Source: Synechococcales cyanobacterium S06
GTDB taxonomy: Bacteria; Cyanobacteriota; Cyanobacteriia; Cyanobacteriales; JAABRE01
DNA length: 56,402 bases
NCBI GenBank assembly: GCA_011391125.1
Contig: JAABRE010000027.1
Coordinates: 1-56,402 of the forward strand
Reading direction: 5' to 3'
Every line of letters begins with the position of its first letter. Positions within the stretch are counted from its first letter, which is position 1. The translations under genes and the position numbers were made by a program. Below are positions 15,465 to 23,466 of this stretch, piece after piece. The notes under the pieces are model-generated. The model was given only the letters and a program-made list of their open reading frames with translations, was not told where the DNA came from and did not search any database.

Positions 15465-16325
15465 TTAAAATAATTCAGTAATATCATCGACGACAATTTC
15501 CGGAATAATAACCTTTTCTTGTTCCTTTTTCTGCTCAATTAAAAGCTCTTTTTGTCGAGGTTTTTCTTGGTAGATTCTAATGGGAACTTTCTCCAATTCT
15601 GGTAAAGCAATTCGTTGTCTTTCCCTCATTTTATTATTTACTAATATTGGTAAAGGTTCAGCTTCATCTAACCAATAACTGGACACTGGAAGCGTGTGTT
15701 CTAAATCTTCTAATAAACGGGGAATGACCATTACTGCGTGTAATTCGCCAATTCTTTCTGCTTCGGCCATTCCTGCGTCGATCGCCACTGCCACATTGGC
15801 CACAGAACCCCGTATAATAGCAGTACACAAGCCATCGCCGATTATTTCATAGGAAGCCAACTGCACATCGGCGGATTTGAGCATAGCATCAGCAGCGCCC
15901 ACCATGGCGGGAAAACCACGGGTTTCCAGGAGACCAATGGAACGATTGCTCAATTTACTGTAACCTCGTTGATGTTGAGCCATGTCCATCAAATGACTAC
16001 CAATGGGAAAAATCACTTCTAAATTGGGTAAAGGTCTCGGAATCACCAGTTTAGAAACCAATTGGCCAAATTGGGCTGCAGTTTTCGCTCCTTCTTCGAC
16101 GGCCAAACGAACATCGGCAGTTTTTCCTCTGACAATCGCGGTACAATAACCACTACCGATTTTTTCATATCCCACCAAAGTCACCTGCGAAGATTTTAGC
16201 ATCATGTCGGCCGTACCAACAATAGCAGGAAAACTCTTAGTAGAAACTAATCCTAACGCAGTATCCTCAAATCTATTATGATTATTTTGTCTAATGGGTT
16301 GTTGTCGAGAGAGAGGTAAATTCAT
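15465..16325 (-). CDS. ccmO: Carboxysome shell protein CcmO (tandem BMC domains)
   Basis: A 286-residue protein with two bacterial microcompartment domains. The first starts at 'ALGLVSTKSFPAIVGTADMMLKSS' (about residue 23), the second at 'SIGLLETRGFPAMVGAADAMLKSA' (about residue 129). Each domain includes the 'CTAI[VI]RG' strand. A 70-residue charged tail follows ('KEQEKVIIPEIVVDDITELF'). CcmO is required for beta-carboxysome shell assembly, forming pseudohexameric facets from its tandem domains. I chose the ATG at 16325 over a TTG at 16352. It is separate from a ccmKLMN cluster, as in many cyanobacteria, but sits divergently opposite raf1, a Rubisco assembly gene. Confidence 0.95.
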   Translation of the reverse strand: MNLPLSRQQPIRQNNHNRFEDTALGLVSTKSFPAIVGTADMMLKSSQVTLVGYEKIGSGYCTAIVRGKTADVRLAVEEGAKTAAQFGQLVSKLVIPRPLPNLEVIFPIGSHLMDMAQHQRGYSKLSNRSIGLLETRGFPAMVGAADAMLKSADVQLASYEIIGDGLCTAIIRGSVANVAVAIDAGMAEAERIGELHAVMVIPRLLEDLEHTLPVSSYWLDEAEPLPILVNNKMRERQRIALPELEKVPIRIYQEKPRQKELLIEQKKEQEKVIIPEIVVDDITELF

Positions 16326-16971
16326 ATTTAATTCTAATAAAAAATGTCCCAAATTGGTCTTAATTTTAAGCTCCTACTATCCATTTTAGTGGGATTAATG
16401 GTTAAATGAAAAAATAATAATTAGTCAGTTTGTTGTTGCTGCACTGTGCGCGCTATATTTGGTGCACTAAAAGAAATCCGATTTCTCACCTCAATTTTTC
16501 CTTTGAAATTTTAACTTAAGTCAGAAATCGGATTTCTTCAAGTTTGTTGTTGCGCTTTAGGTTTCTTATCTAATACCACCACTACCTAAAATGCCCTTCA
16601 AAACCACTTAAAAATCGCTATGAATGCCCTTAAAATAGTTTTCACCTCATATTTGACCTGCAAAAGCGAAATGTAGTCAAAATAAAAAAAAGCTGTAAAA
16701 GTAACTTAAAAAGATTTTTCAAAAAGACCTTTTTTTCCATTGCGAGGAAAAAACCAAGAATGAAGGAACAAACAGAAAACTCCCTTTTGCGTCTTTGCGC
16801 CTTTGCGTGAGGTAAAATCCTAATCTTAAGATAAAAAGTAAGGTGCATTACTACAAATAACTGAATAATTATTAATGATTATGCTCAAAATGTGACGCAC
16901 CCTACAAATTTTCAGATAATTTGTTGCTTCTAACCAGTTAAAATGGAGTCATAAATTTTACTGAGATATTT
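16326..16971. other. ccmO-raf1 divergent intergenic region
   Basis: About 650 bp between two divergent carbon-fixation genes, so promoters for both should be here; none is obvious by consensus. It contains the inverted pair GAAATCCGATTTCT/AGAAATCGGATTTCT (16473-16486, 16523-16537), a GCGCCTTTGCGTGAGG segment (about 16796-16812) also found in the 65-bp array near 36.8 kb, and a GTGACGCACCCTACA half-repeat near 16890. A 68-codon minus-strand ORF crossing the region looks spurious. Confidence 0.55.
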
Positions 16972-18030
16972 ATGAATCAAGAGTTATTATCGGAAACTGA
17001 AATACAAGAATTAATGCGATCGCTCCTTCATAAAGAAGGCAATTGGGTTGACTGGGGTAAAACTTGCCAACAGTTACAAAAAGCTGGAGTCAGCCAACAG
17101 ACTATCTTTGAAGCTACGGGTTTTCAGGCTAATCAACAAACGGTGATTATTGTGGCTGCCCAAGTTTATGAAAATATAATCAAAGAAGGCGGCTCAGAAG
17201 AATTATTAGCTTATTGTCGTGGTCCTCGGAGTGATATTTTATATGAGTTGCGCATTCTTAATCAACAACAAAGGGCAATTCTTGCTCAATTAGCTTTTGA
17301 GAAAAAAATTGATCTTGACGAAGCTCGCGAATTAGCTAGAGCATATCAGGAATTGAGTCGTTTATCCCAGTTACCGAATGGTTTTTCTGCTCATCCAGGT
17401 GATGCAATGGCCTACCGTTATTGGAAATTAGCTCGACAAAAACGGGATTTGGGCGATCGAGCGCGTTTAATTGCGAAAGGCCTCAAATTTGCCCATTCCC
17501 CCGAAGCTAGAACCCAAATTGAGCAACTTTTAAGTGATTTTACCGTAGTTTCGGCGAAATCTGCTCCTTTGGTCCCCGTTTATCGATTGGAAAAAGAGGA
17601 AGATTTAGGGCGAATTGTACCAATTATCGGCACATTTCCTTTAAACCGTCAAGCTTTGGCAAATGTCCCGAATTTAGTTTTAGAAGAGCCTTTTCGCAAT
17701 GTTAAAATGAACGGTGAAGCTAACTTGGTCATGTTACCCGGTTGGCAGGTTGTCCTAAAAGCACAAAAACCCGTGGCTATTTTTGCCCAAAGTGCTGATT
17801 TACCTAAATTGGCGGGCAAATCGGAGTTGGTTTTAGTGGTGGTTGATTTGCAGATTCAAGAATGGAATGAGAAAAGTTATTTCCTCGTCGAAGATGGCGA
17901 AAATTTAGCCCTTCGTTGGTTTGAAAATGAGCCAACAAATCCAATTTTCGGACAATTACTGTTAGTTTTACGACCGAAAAAAATTCTTGACGAAAATAAT
18001 TTACTCGAACCTTGGCAAATGGACGATTAA
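16972..18030 (+). CDS. raf1: Rubisco accumulation factor 1
   Basis: A 352-residue assembly chaperone for form I Rubisco. It has the family's two-domain layout. The N-terminal helical part (residues 1 to about 190) includes 'KEGNWVDWGKTCQQLQKAG' and 'GPRSDILYELRILNQQQR'. A flexible linker follows, then the C-terminal beta domain ('YRLEKEEDLGRIVPIIGTFPL', 'LPGWQVVLKAQKPVAIFAQS'). Raf1 dimers clamp RbcL dimers and help build the L8 core before RbcS binds; in cyanobacteria Raf1 also contributes to carboxysome assembly. Its location next to ccmO supports that link. Start ATG, length normal. Confidence 0.96.
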   Translation: MNQELLSETEIQELMRSLLHKEGNWVDWGKTCQQLQKAGVSQQTIFEATGFQANQQTVIIVAAQVYENIIKEGGSEELLAYCRGPRSDILYELRILNQQQRAILAQLAFEKKIDLDEARELARAYQELSRLSQLPNGFSAHPGDAMAYRYWKLARQKRDLGDRARLIAKGLKFAHSPEARTQIEQLLSDFTVVSAKSAPLVPVYRLEKEEDLGRIVPIIGTFPLNRQALANVPNLVLEEPFRNVKMNGEANLVMLPGWQVVLKAQKPVAIFAQSADLPKLAGKSELVLVVVDLQIQEWNEKSYFLVEDGENLALRWFENEPTNPIFGQLLLVLRPKKILDENNLLEPWQMDD

Positions 18031-18050
18031 TAATTATTCATTGTCCATTT

Positions 18051-18120
18051 CTAAGGTGGGCAATTTTAACAAAATACTGACAAAAAATAGTTAATCTTTA
18101 AAAAATTTGCCCACCCTACT
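18051..18120. repeat. GTGGGCAA...TTGCCCACC half-element
   Basis: An imperfect 70-bp inverted repeat (TAAGGTGGGCAATTTT... ...AAATTTGCCCACCCTACT) between raf1 and the next TA operon. Related elements lie at 4042, 4700 and 21828. It could act as a terminator hairpin for raf1. Confidence 0.6.
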
Positions 18121-18140
18121 ATTAATTAGGAGGTTAAAAA

Positions 18141-18404
18141 ATGATACCCATAGAAACAATTAAGATTACAGTAACACCAGAAAGAAACATCGAATTTCCC
18201 CCAGAAATTAAAGCGAAAATTAATCCTGGTGAACAATATTTTGTTTCCACAACTGAGGATACTATTACTTTAAAAAAAGTACCTCAATTTGATTTGGATG
18301 AATGGGAGAAACGACTTGAAGAAGCAGGAGATGATCCTGAACAACTTACTACAGAAGAAATTTGTGAAATTGTGCGAGAAGTACGTAAGGAAATGAAAAA
18401 ATGA
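18141..18404 (+). CDS. AbrB/MazE-like antitoxin
   Basis: An 87-residue protein with an N-terminal beta-rich part ('IKITVTPERNIEFPPEIKAKINPGEQYFVSTTEDTITLKK') of the SpoVT/AbrB swapped-hairpin type, and an acidic helical tail that would wrap the toxin. A strong AGGAGGT precedes the ATG by 6 nt. It overlaps the PIN-domain toxin gene by 4 nt (ATGA), giving a coupled operon. It is the first of three consecutive TA pairs on the plus strand. The fold is judged by pattern. Confidence 0.75.
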   Translation: MIPIETIKITVTPERNIEFPPEIKAKINPGEQYFVSTTEDTITLKKVPQFDLDEWEKRLEEAGDDPEQLTTEEICEIVREVRKEMKK

Positions 18405-18823
18405 AAGTTGTTTTAGATACAAATGTTTGGGTATCAGCTTGGTTATGGCGAGGTGTTCCTGGTAACTTAATTCGTTTAGCAAGGAAAAGACAGATTATTA
18501 TTTGTACTTCTGAAGCTTTATTAAATGAGTTAGAAACTACTTTAAATTATGACAAACTTCAGAAAAAAATACAATCATTAAATTTTACCAAAGAAAAACT
18601 TATTGAAGGAACTAAAGAATTAGTCGTATTTTATCCTATTAATAATCTCAATGTTCCTGAACTTCGTGACCCTGATGATACCATAGTTTTAGCTACGGCG
18701 ATCGCCTCGAATGCTAATATTATTATTACAGGAGATCAAGATTTACTTACCTTAACTGAATACCAAAATATTTCCATTATGACGGCCTCTGATTTCTTGA
18801 CAAAATACTTTAATTATAATTAA
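18401..18823 (+). CDS. PIN-domain toxin (COG1569-type)
   Basis: A 140-residue PIN-domain ribonuclease. The acidic active-site positions are visible: Asp6 in 'VVLDTNVWVSA', Glu in 'SEALLNELE', Asp in 'LRDPDDTIVLATAI' and Asp in 'IITGDQDLL'. The 'RDPDD' and 'ITGDQDLL' blocks are typical of the 'putative toxin component, PIN family' group, distinct from classical VapC. It is coupled to the upstream AbrB-like antitoxin. It looks complete, so this TA pair is probably functional. Confidence 0.88.
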   Translation: MKVVLDTNVWVSAWLWRGVPGNLIRLARKRQIIICTSEALLNELETTLNYDKLQKKIQSLNFTKEKLIEGTKELVVFYPINNLNVPELRDPDDTIVLATAIASNANIIITGDQDLLTLTEYQNISIMTASDFLTKYFNYN

Positions 18824-18861
18824 ACTTTTCAACTAATTCTTAAATATTTAGGAGGGGAAAA

Positions 18862-19059
18862 ATGACTAATATTCAAATAGATGAAAAACTGATTCAAGAA
18901 GCACTTAAAATTAGTAATTTTACCTCAGTAACTCCCTTAATTGAAGAAGCTTTGCGAGAGTATAGTCAACATCGCCAACAACTTAAAATATTGGACTTGT
19001 TTGGCACTATTGATTACGAAAACGATTATGATTACAAACAACAAAGACAAAAAATATGA
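18862..19059 (+). CDS. VapB-type antitoxin
   Basis: A 65-residue protein: 'NIQIDEKLIQEALKISNFTSVTPLIEEALREY', a ribbon-helix-helix DNA-binding segment, followed by a linker and the toxin-binding 'LFGTIDYENDYDYKQQR'. This matches antitoxins paired with 'DTCSWS'-type VapC toxins. GGAGGGG lies 6 nt upstream of the ATG. It overlaps the vapC start by 4 nt. Its toxin is broken, so the protein may now act only as a DNA-binding regulator or against related toxins. Confidence 0.82.
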   Translation: MTNIQIDEKLIQEALKISNFTSVTPLIEEALREYSQHRQQLKILDLFGTIDYENDYDYKQQRQKI

Positions 19060-19447
19060 ATGTTATTGTTGATACTTGTAGTTGGTCAGTTGCGTTGCGT
19101 CGCAATATTGCCCCGGAGATGATTTCTGTGGTTAATCAGTTACAGGAATTAATTACGGAGGGGAAAGTTATTTTATTGGGAGCAATTCGTCAGGAATTCG
19201 TCACTATGAACAATTTATTCGTTTACGGGATTATCTTCGTGCTTTTGGTGATCTAAAATTAGCAGAGGAAGATTATGAAATAGCCGCCGATTTTTTTAAT
19301 ACTTGTCGTCTTAATGGAATTCAAGGTTCAAATACTGATTTTCTGATTTGTGCAGTTGCTCATCGTCATGGTTATCAAATTTTTACCACTGATAAAGATT
19401 TTGATCATTTTCGCTTGCATATTCCTATTATATTGTTAGAAAAGTAG
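19056..19447 (+). pseudogene. VapC-type PIN toxin with a frameshifting deletion
   Basis: The 5' frame gives 'MNVIVDTCSWSVALRR...VILLGAIRQE', including the first PIN aspartate, then goes out of frame and stops at 19256. From 19196 another frame continues 'IRHYEQFIRLRDYLRAF...NTDFLICAVAHRHGYQIFTTDKDFDHF...' to a TAG at 19445-19447, supplying the remaining PIN motifs. Family members have about four residues between 'RQE' and 'IRHYEQF'. The loss of 13 nt (or 3n+1) between two GGAA repeats would explain the junction CAGGAATTCGTC. The toxin is almost certainly inactive. Confidence 0.85.
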
Positions 19448-19525
19448 TTAAAAAATTCGCTAATTTTTCTTAAATTACTACTCAAAAATTGCCCACTTTG
19501 CTATTAATTAGGAGGTACATTAATT

Positions 19526-19816
19526 ATGAATTGTGAAGAAGTGATCTCTATTCTTCTCTCCCATCAACAAGAATTGCAAAACTTAGGAGTGAAATCCCTT
19601 GAACTATTCGGTTCTGTAGCTCGTAATGAAGCAAACTTCCATAGTGATGTGGATTGTTTGGCCGAGTTTGAGCGACCTTTTGGATTGTTAAAACTTGCCA
19701 AAGTGCAACGATATTTAGAGGAAATTCTCGGTTGTTCTGTTGATCTCGGAAGTAAAAATATGCTTAAAGACCATATTCGTGATCACATTTTAACCGAGGT
19801 GGTATATGTCTTCTAG
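19526..19816 (+). CDS. MntA-like minimal nucleotidyltransferase antitoxin
   Basis: A 96-residue minimal nucleotidyltransferase with an exact GSx10DxD motif: Gly29-Ser30, then Asp41 and Asp43, and a third acidic residue at Asp73 ('CSVDLGSK'). In the characterised HepT/MntA systems this enzyme neutralises the HEPN toxin by transferring AMP to a tyrosine near the toxin's active site. It overlaps the HEPN gene by 11 nt, and AGGAGGT precedes its ATG. Complete and, by motif, active. Confidence 0.9.
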   Translation: MNCEEVISILLSHQQELQNLGVKSLELFGSVARNEANFHSDVDCLAEFERPFGLLKLAKVQRYLEEILGCSVDLGSKNMLKDHIRDHILTEVVYVF

Positions 19817-20150
19817 GAAGTGGAATCTAAGGGTTCAAGACATTCTCGAAAGAATTGAAGCAATCTCTCAATCTGTTAATAACTTGAGTTTTGAAGACTT
19901 GCAAAATAATGAAAATCTGACTAAAGCAGTTCTTTTTGACTTACTCGTAATTGGTGAAGCTGCTGCTAATATAGAGGAGAATATTCGTCTTCAATACTCG
20001 GACATTCCTTGGCGAGATATTATTAATATGAGAAATCGAGTAATTCATGAATATTTCCACATTAGTTTAGAAATCCTTTGGGATACGGTGAAAAATGATT
20101 TACCAATACTGCGACAAAATTTACAAATTTTACTGGAAAATGAATTATAA
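19806..20150 (+). CDS. HepT-like HEPN ribonuclease toxin (DUF86)
   Basis: A 114-residue all-helical protein with the HEPN active-site motif Rx4HxY: Arg76, His81 and Tyr83 in 'MRNRVIHEYF'. The tyrosine is the residue AMPylated by MntA-type antitoxins in studied pairs. The 'LLVIGEAAANI' helix is also family-typical. It is the second gene of an intact two-gene module, 11 nt overlapping. HEPN toxins are RNases of the cytosol; some protect against phage. The pair is one of the three apparently functional TA systems in the window. Confidence 0.9.
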   Translation: MSSRKWNLRVQDILERIEAISQSVNNLSFEDLQNNENLTKAVLFDLLVIGEAAANIEENIRLQYSDIPWRDIINMRNRVIHEYFHISLEILWDTVKNDLPILRQNLQILLENEL

Positions 20151-20205
20151 ATAATAAAATTAATCTAAATTTAGTCCTCTTTCTTATTTGTAAACCTAGC
20201 CAATT

Positions 20206-20349
20206 ATGACATTCCAATCTAAAAATCAAGCCCCAAATCCACCTCAAGAATCAACCAGCACAGAAAAGATACTTTGTCAACATTGCTTGCGTACTGCAAC
20301 CAATGGAGTTAAATGTAAGGGAATTTGTGTTGCTGATAATGACTATTAA
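20206..20349 (+). CDS. 47-residue four-cysteine protein
   Basis: ATG at 20206 to TAA at 20347-20349. A Pro/Ser/Gln-rich N-terminal half is followed by 'ILCQHCLRTATNGVKCKGICVADNDY', with cysteines at residues 28, 31, 41 and 45. The CxxC...CxxxC arrangement suggests a small zinc-binding knuckle. Similar very short proteins ending '..CxGxCVADxxY' are, as I recall, conserved in cyanobacteria without assigned function. Balanced codon use and the compact cysteine pattern support a real gene. It stands alone between the HepT gene and the RTX gene. Confidence 0.65.
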   Translation: MTFQSKNQAPNPPQESTSTEKILCQHCLRTATNGVKCKGICVADNDY

Positions 20350-20483
20350 GTTAGCTTAAGAATTGTTAATTTTTGTTAATAAAACCTTGACAAGCCTTAA
20401 TATTTTAGGTTTTTTTCATATAATTGATCTTAAGTCAGAGTAATCATTTCAATTTCCCCTTGACTCTGACGTAGGAGTAAATT

Positions 20484-21821
20484 ATGGTATATATAGTCAC
20501 AGGAACACCAAACAATGATACCCTCTACGGGGACAAAGATCCCTTGGGTGATTTTTATGACTCTATTAAGGGTGGTTTAGGTGATGATTGGCTTTATGGT
20601 TATCAAAAAAATGATACCCTGATCGGTGGTGGTGGTACAAATTACCTATACGGTGGCTCTGGCAATGATACTTTAGACAATACAGGTGGAGTCGGTGGTT
20701 CGTTATCTGGTGGTAGTGGTAACGATCTCCTCAAGGGTGGTATAGGAGATGAATATTTGTACGGTGACGATGGTGATGACTCTCTCTACGGTAATGATGG
20801 TAATGACAACCTTTACGGAGGAGACGGAAATGACCTCCTTGTCGGTGGTTCAGGAAATAACAACTTTTCGGGGGGAGATGGTAACGACACCTTGGATAAT
20901 TCGGCCGGTGTTGGTGGTTCTTTATCTGGTGAAAGTGGTAATGACTCTCTCATTGGTGGTATAGCTGATGAATATTTGTACGGTGGAGATGACCATGACA
21001 CCTTAAATGGTAATAGCGGTAATGATAATCTCAATGGTGGAAATGGTAATGACGTTTTGATTGACCTCAAAAATAATAATTATTTCTCTGGGGAATCTGG
21101 TAATGATAAATTGACCGCTGGAGCAGGTACTGATACCCTTTCTGGTGGTAGTGGTAGTGATACTCTCAATGCTGGTAATGGTAATAATTATCTCTATGGT
21201 GGAGATGGACGGGACTCCTTGATTAGTGGTACAGGTGCAGATGCATTATACGGTGAGGCCGGTAATGATATCCTGAAAGCTGGAGGAGGTGCTGATTATC
21301 TCGATGGTGGTACAGGTAACGACTGGTTTGATGCTGGTACAGGCAACGATACGGCCTACGGTGCGGAAGGTGATGATATTATCATTGGTGGTACTGGTAA
21401 AGACAATTTATACGGGGATTATTACTACTGGTATTACGATGATAATGGTGGTAATGACACCTTAATCGGTGTTAGTGAAACATCCCTTTTACCTGGTAAG
21501 GGTGAAATTGATACTTTAACAGGAGGTACTGGAGCTGATACTTTTGTCTTGGGTAATAGTAGCAAAGTCTTTTATGACGATGGTGATATTACGAAAAGAG
21601 GAACTGGGGATTATGCTTTAATTCAAGACTTCTCTATTTTTGCCAGTGATGTCATTCAACTTAAAGGATCAAGTGGTGATTATTCCCTTGGTAGTTCTCC
21701 CCTTTCTAGTTATCCCGGTACAGCGTTATATTTGACTGCTGGACAAACTCAACCTGAGTTAATTGGTATTATTCAAGGTGATAGTGTCGCCGACTTTAGT
21801 TCTGGTTTTACCTTTGTTTAA
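20484..21821 (+). CDS. RTX-type calcium-binding repeat protein
   Basis: A 445-residue protein made largely of hemolysin-type nonapeptide repeats (GGxGxDxLx variants such as 'GGSGNDTL', 'GGDGNDLL') from about residue 15 to 330. Such repeats fold into a calcium-filled beta-roll outside the cell. Two repeat blocks, each ending '...DEYLYGG', look like an internal duplication (about residues 55-100 and 125-170). The C-terminal 110 residues ('GADTFVLG', 'YALIQDFSIFASDVIQLKG', 'GFTFV') form the domain usual in cyanobacterial RTX proteins and probably carry the type I secretion signal. No N-terminal signal peptide and no transporter genes are nearby. A good GTAGGAG precedes the ATG. Confidence 0.92.
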   Translation: MVYIVTGTPNNDTLYGDKDPLGDFYDSIKGGLGDDWLYGYQKNDTLIGGGGTNYLYGGSGNDTLDNTGGVGGSLSGGSGNDLLKGGIGDEYLYGDDGDDSLYGNDGNDNLYGGDGNDLLVGGSGNNNFSGGDGNDTLDNSAGVGGSLSGESGNDSLIGGIADEYLYGGDDHDTLNGNSGNDNLNGGNGNDVLIDLKNNNYFSGESGNDKLTAGAGTDTLSGGSGSDTLNAGNGNNYLYGGDGRDSLISGTGADALYGEAGNDILKAGGGADYLDGGTGNDWFDAGTGNDTAYGAEGDDIIIGGTGKDNLYGDYYYWYYDDNGGNDTLIGVSETSLLPGKGEIDTLTGGTGADTFVLGNSSKVFYDDGDITKRGTGDYALIQDFSIFASDVIQLKGSSGDYSLGSSPLSSYPGTALYLTAGQTQPELIGIIQGDSVADFSSGFTFV

Positions 21822-22332
21822 TCAAAGTAGGGTGGGAAATTTTTCCCAAAATAGGGACAAAAATAAATAATATTTCAAAAATTGCCCACCTGACCATTGT
21901 CGATTATGATTTTCCCATAAATATTTTTGACAAATAGGGACAAAAATAATTTAATATTTCAAAAATTGCCAATTATTAATTAGGGTTTACGGAAAAAAGC
22001 TGACAGCTATGTAGATCAAGACTTTCAAGTTGGTGGGACTTGAATTATAGTGATTCCAATTAAGATTAAAACAGTTAAAAAATAGGTTCGTAGTTGCGCT
22101 TTAGCGCTTCTTAGGACTAAAGTCCAACAACAAACTAAAAACTTTTGTTTAAATTTTATTTGGAATAACTATAAGTGCAAGGATTTCAACAAATAATAGT
22201 AAAAAACCTTACATTTACGGGGATTAATCAAGATTTTTGCTCGTCAAAAGACGCGGTCAAACTATCAACTATCAACTATCAACTATCAACTATCAACTCG
22301 CCCTCACCAGCCATTTATTCAGCAAACCCTAA
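21822..22332. other. Repeat-filled intergenic region after the RTX gene
   Basis: No credible gene. It contains a GGTGGGAAATTTTTCCC...AAAAATTGCCCACC inverted element (21828-21893, possible terminator), a partial tandem repeat of 'GGGACAAAAATAA...ATATTTCAAAAATTGCC' near 21850-21980, a family B MITE at 22048-22171, and an AACTATC heptamer array at about 22258-22298. Confidence 0.6.
22048..22171. mobile_element. MITE family B copy (124 bp, TA target)
   Basis: Same orientation as the copy at 11795-11918 and nearly identical to it over the whole length, ending GGAATAACTA. Flanked by TA at 22046-22047 and 22172-22173. Intergenic. Confidence 0.85.
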
Positions 22333-23409
22333 TTATTTATTCCTTCTTTGTTGGCGAATGTTTACGGTTGCTCGATTATGTTCCGTTAAGGTTTTACTAA
22401 AGACATGAGTACCATCATATCGCGCTACGAAATATAAATATGGCGTTTTTTCTGGGTTTAAAACGGCCGCTAAACTTGCTTTACCCGGACTTGCTATTGG
22501 GGTCGGAGGAAGACCGGCATTAATATAGGTATTATAGGGGTTTTTTGTGCGCACTTCTTTAATCGTCAACGGGCGATCGGCGGTTTGTTTAATTCCTAAT
22601 CCATATTCCACAGTGGGATCTGTTTGTAAGGGCATTTTTATTGTTAGTCTATTTATAAAGACTCCGGCAATTATTCCCCTTTCATCTCCAATTACAGCCT
22701 CTTTTTCCACAATACTAGCCAGTTTAACCCAATCAAAAAGATTAAATTTGGTACTATTTTTTGCCTGATTAAATAATGGTAAAGCTTCAGTTTCAAAGCG
22801 TTTTAACATTAAATTTACCATGAATTCTGGGGTAAATGAACCGGCGGGAATTATATAAGTATCGGGATATAAAAAACCTTCTAAATGTGGCAATTTTTCG
22901 GGTAACCAACTATATTTATCTCTGGGAATATTGCGGGTAGCTTTAATAAAATCATCCGCAGAAAAATACCCCAATGATTCAAAATGAGCTGCAATTTGGC
23001 TGATTTTCCAGCCTTCGGGAATGGTAAAACTGGTTTCCATAACTTTACCTTGCCTAATTTTTTCGGCTATTTCTGGTAAAGATTCATCGGCAGAAAATTG
23101 GTAATTTCCCGCTTGAAATTGTCCATTTTTATCCTTAAAATTTAACCAAATTGTCCAGATTTTCCAAGCAGTTACTGACCGAATTAAACCAGTTTTTTCT
23201 AATTCTAGGCCAATTTGTCCAGCTGCTGTTCCTGAAGGAATCGAAATTGAAATTTCGTTTTTACCATTGGCAAAATCCTTTTTTTCTGCACCCACAGGAG
23301 ACAACATCCAACTCCATACTATCCAACTTTGCCACGAAATTACACCTAAAATTACGGGCAAAATTAAAAGATAATATCGAGCTTTTAAAGAAGTATTATT
23401 TAAACCCAT
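22333..23409 (-). CDS. mltG: Endolytic murein transglycosylase MltG (YceG-like)
   Basis: A 358-residue protein with one N-terminal membrane helix (about residues 12-36) and a periplasmic YceG domain. The catalytic glutamate lies in 'ASIVEKEA' (residues 231-238). The conserved 'LEGFLYPDTY', 'LQTDPTVEYGLG', 'NPYNTYINAGLPPTPIASPG' and 'LYFVARYDGTHVFSKTLTEHN' blocks are all present. MltG cleaves nascent glycan strands at the membrane and may act as a terminase of peptidoglycan polymerisation. The DUF3727 gene lies 57 nt upstream on the same strand, a pairing common in cyanobacteria. Complete. Confidence 0.95.
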   Translation of the reverse strand: MGLNNTSLKARYYLLILPVILGVISWQSWIVWSWMLSPVGAEKKDFANGKNEISISIPSGTAAGQIGLELEKTGLIRSVTAWKIWTIWLNFKDKNGQFQAGNYQFSADESLPEIAEKIRQGKVMETSFTIPEGWKISQIAAHFESLGYFSADDFIKATRNIPRDKYSWLPEKLPHLEGFLYPDTYIIPAGSFTPEFMVNLMLKRFETEALPLFNQAKNSTKFNLFDWVKLASIVEKEAVIGDERGIIAGVFINRLTIKMPLQTDPTVEYGLGIKQTADRPLTIKEVRTKNPYNTYINAGLPPTPIASPGKASLAAVLNPEKTPYLYFVARYDGTHVFSKTLTEHNRATVNIRQQRRNK

Positions 23410-23466
23410 TTATTTACTAAAAATTTTTCTGATTAATGATCATTAAAAAGGGTCATCAGTACAATT

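Noticed and set aside
16642-16848. A 68-codon minus-strand ORF between ccmO and raf1
   Set aside because: It crosses a dispersed GCGCCTTTGCGTGAGG repeat ('HAKAQRRK') and has no start signal or family resemblance.
20813-21070. An 85-codon minus-strand ORF (Pro/Ser/Leu-rich) within the RTX gene
   Set aside because: It is the complement of Gly/Asp repeats; the plus-strand RTX frame is clearly the coding one.
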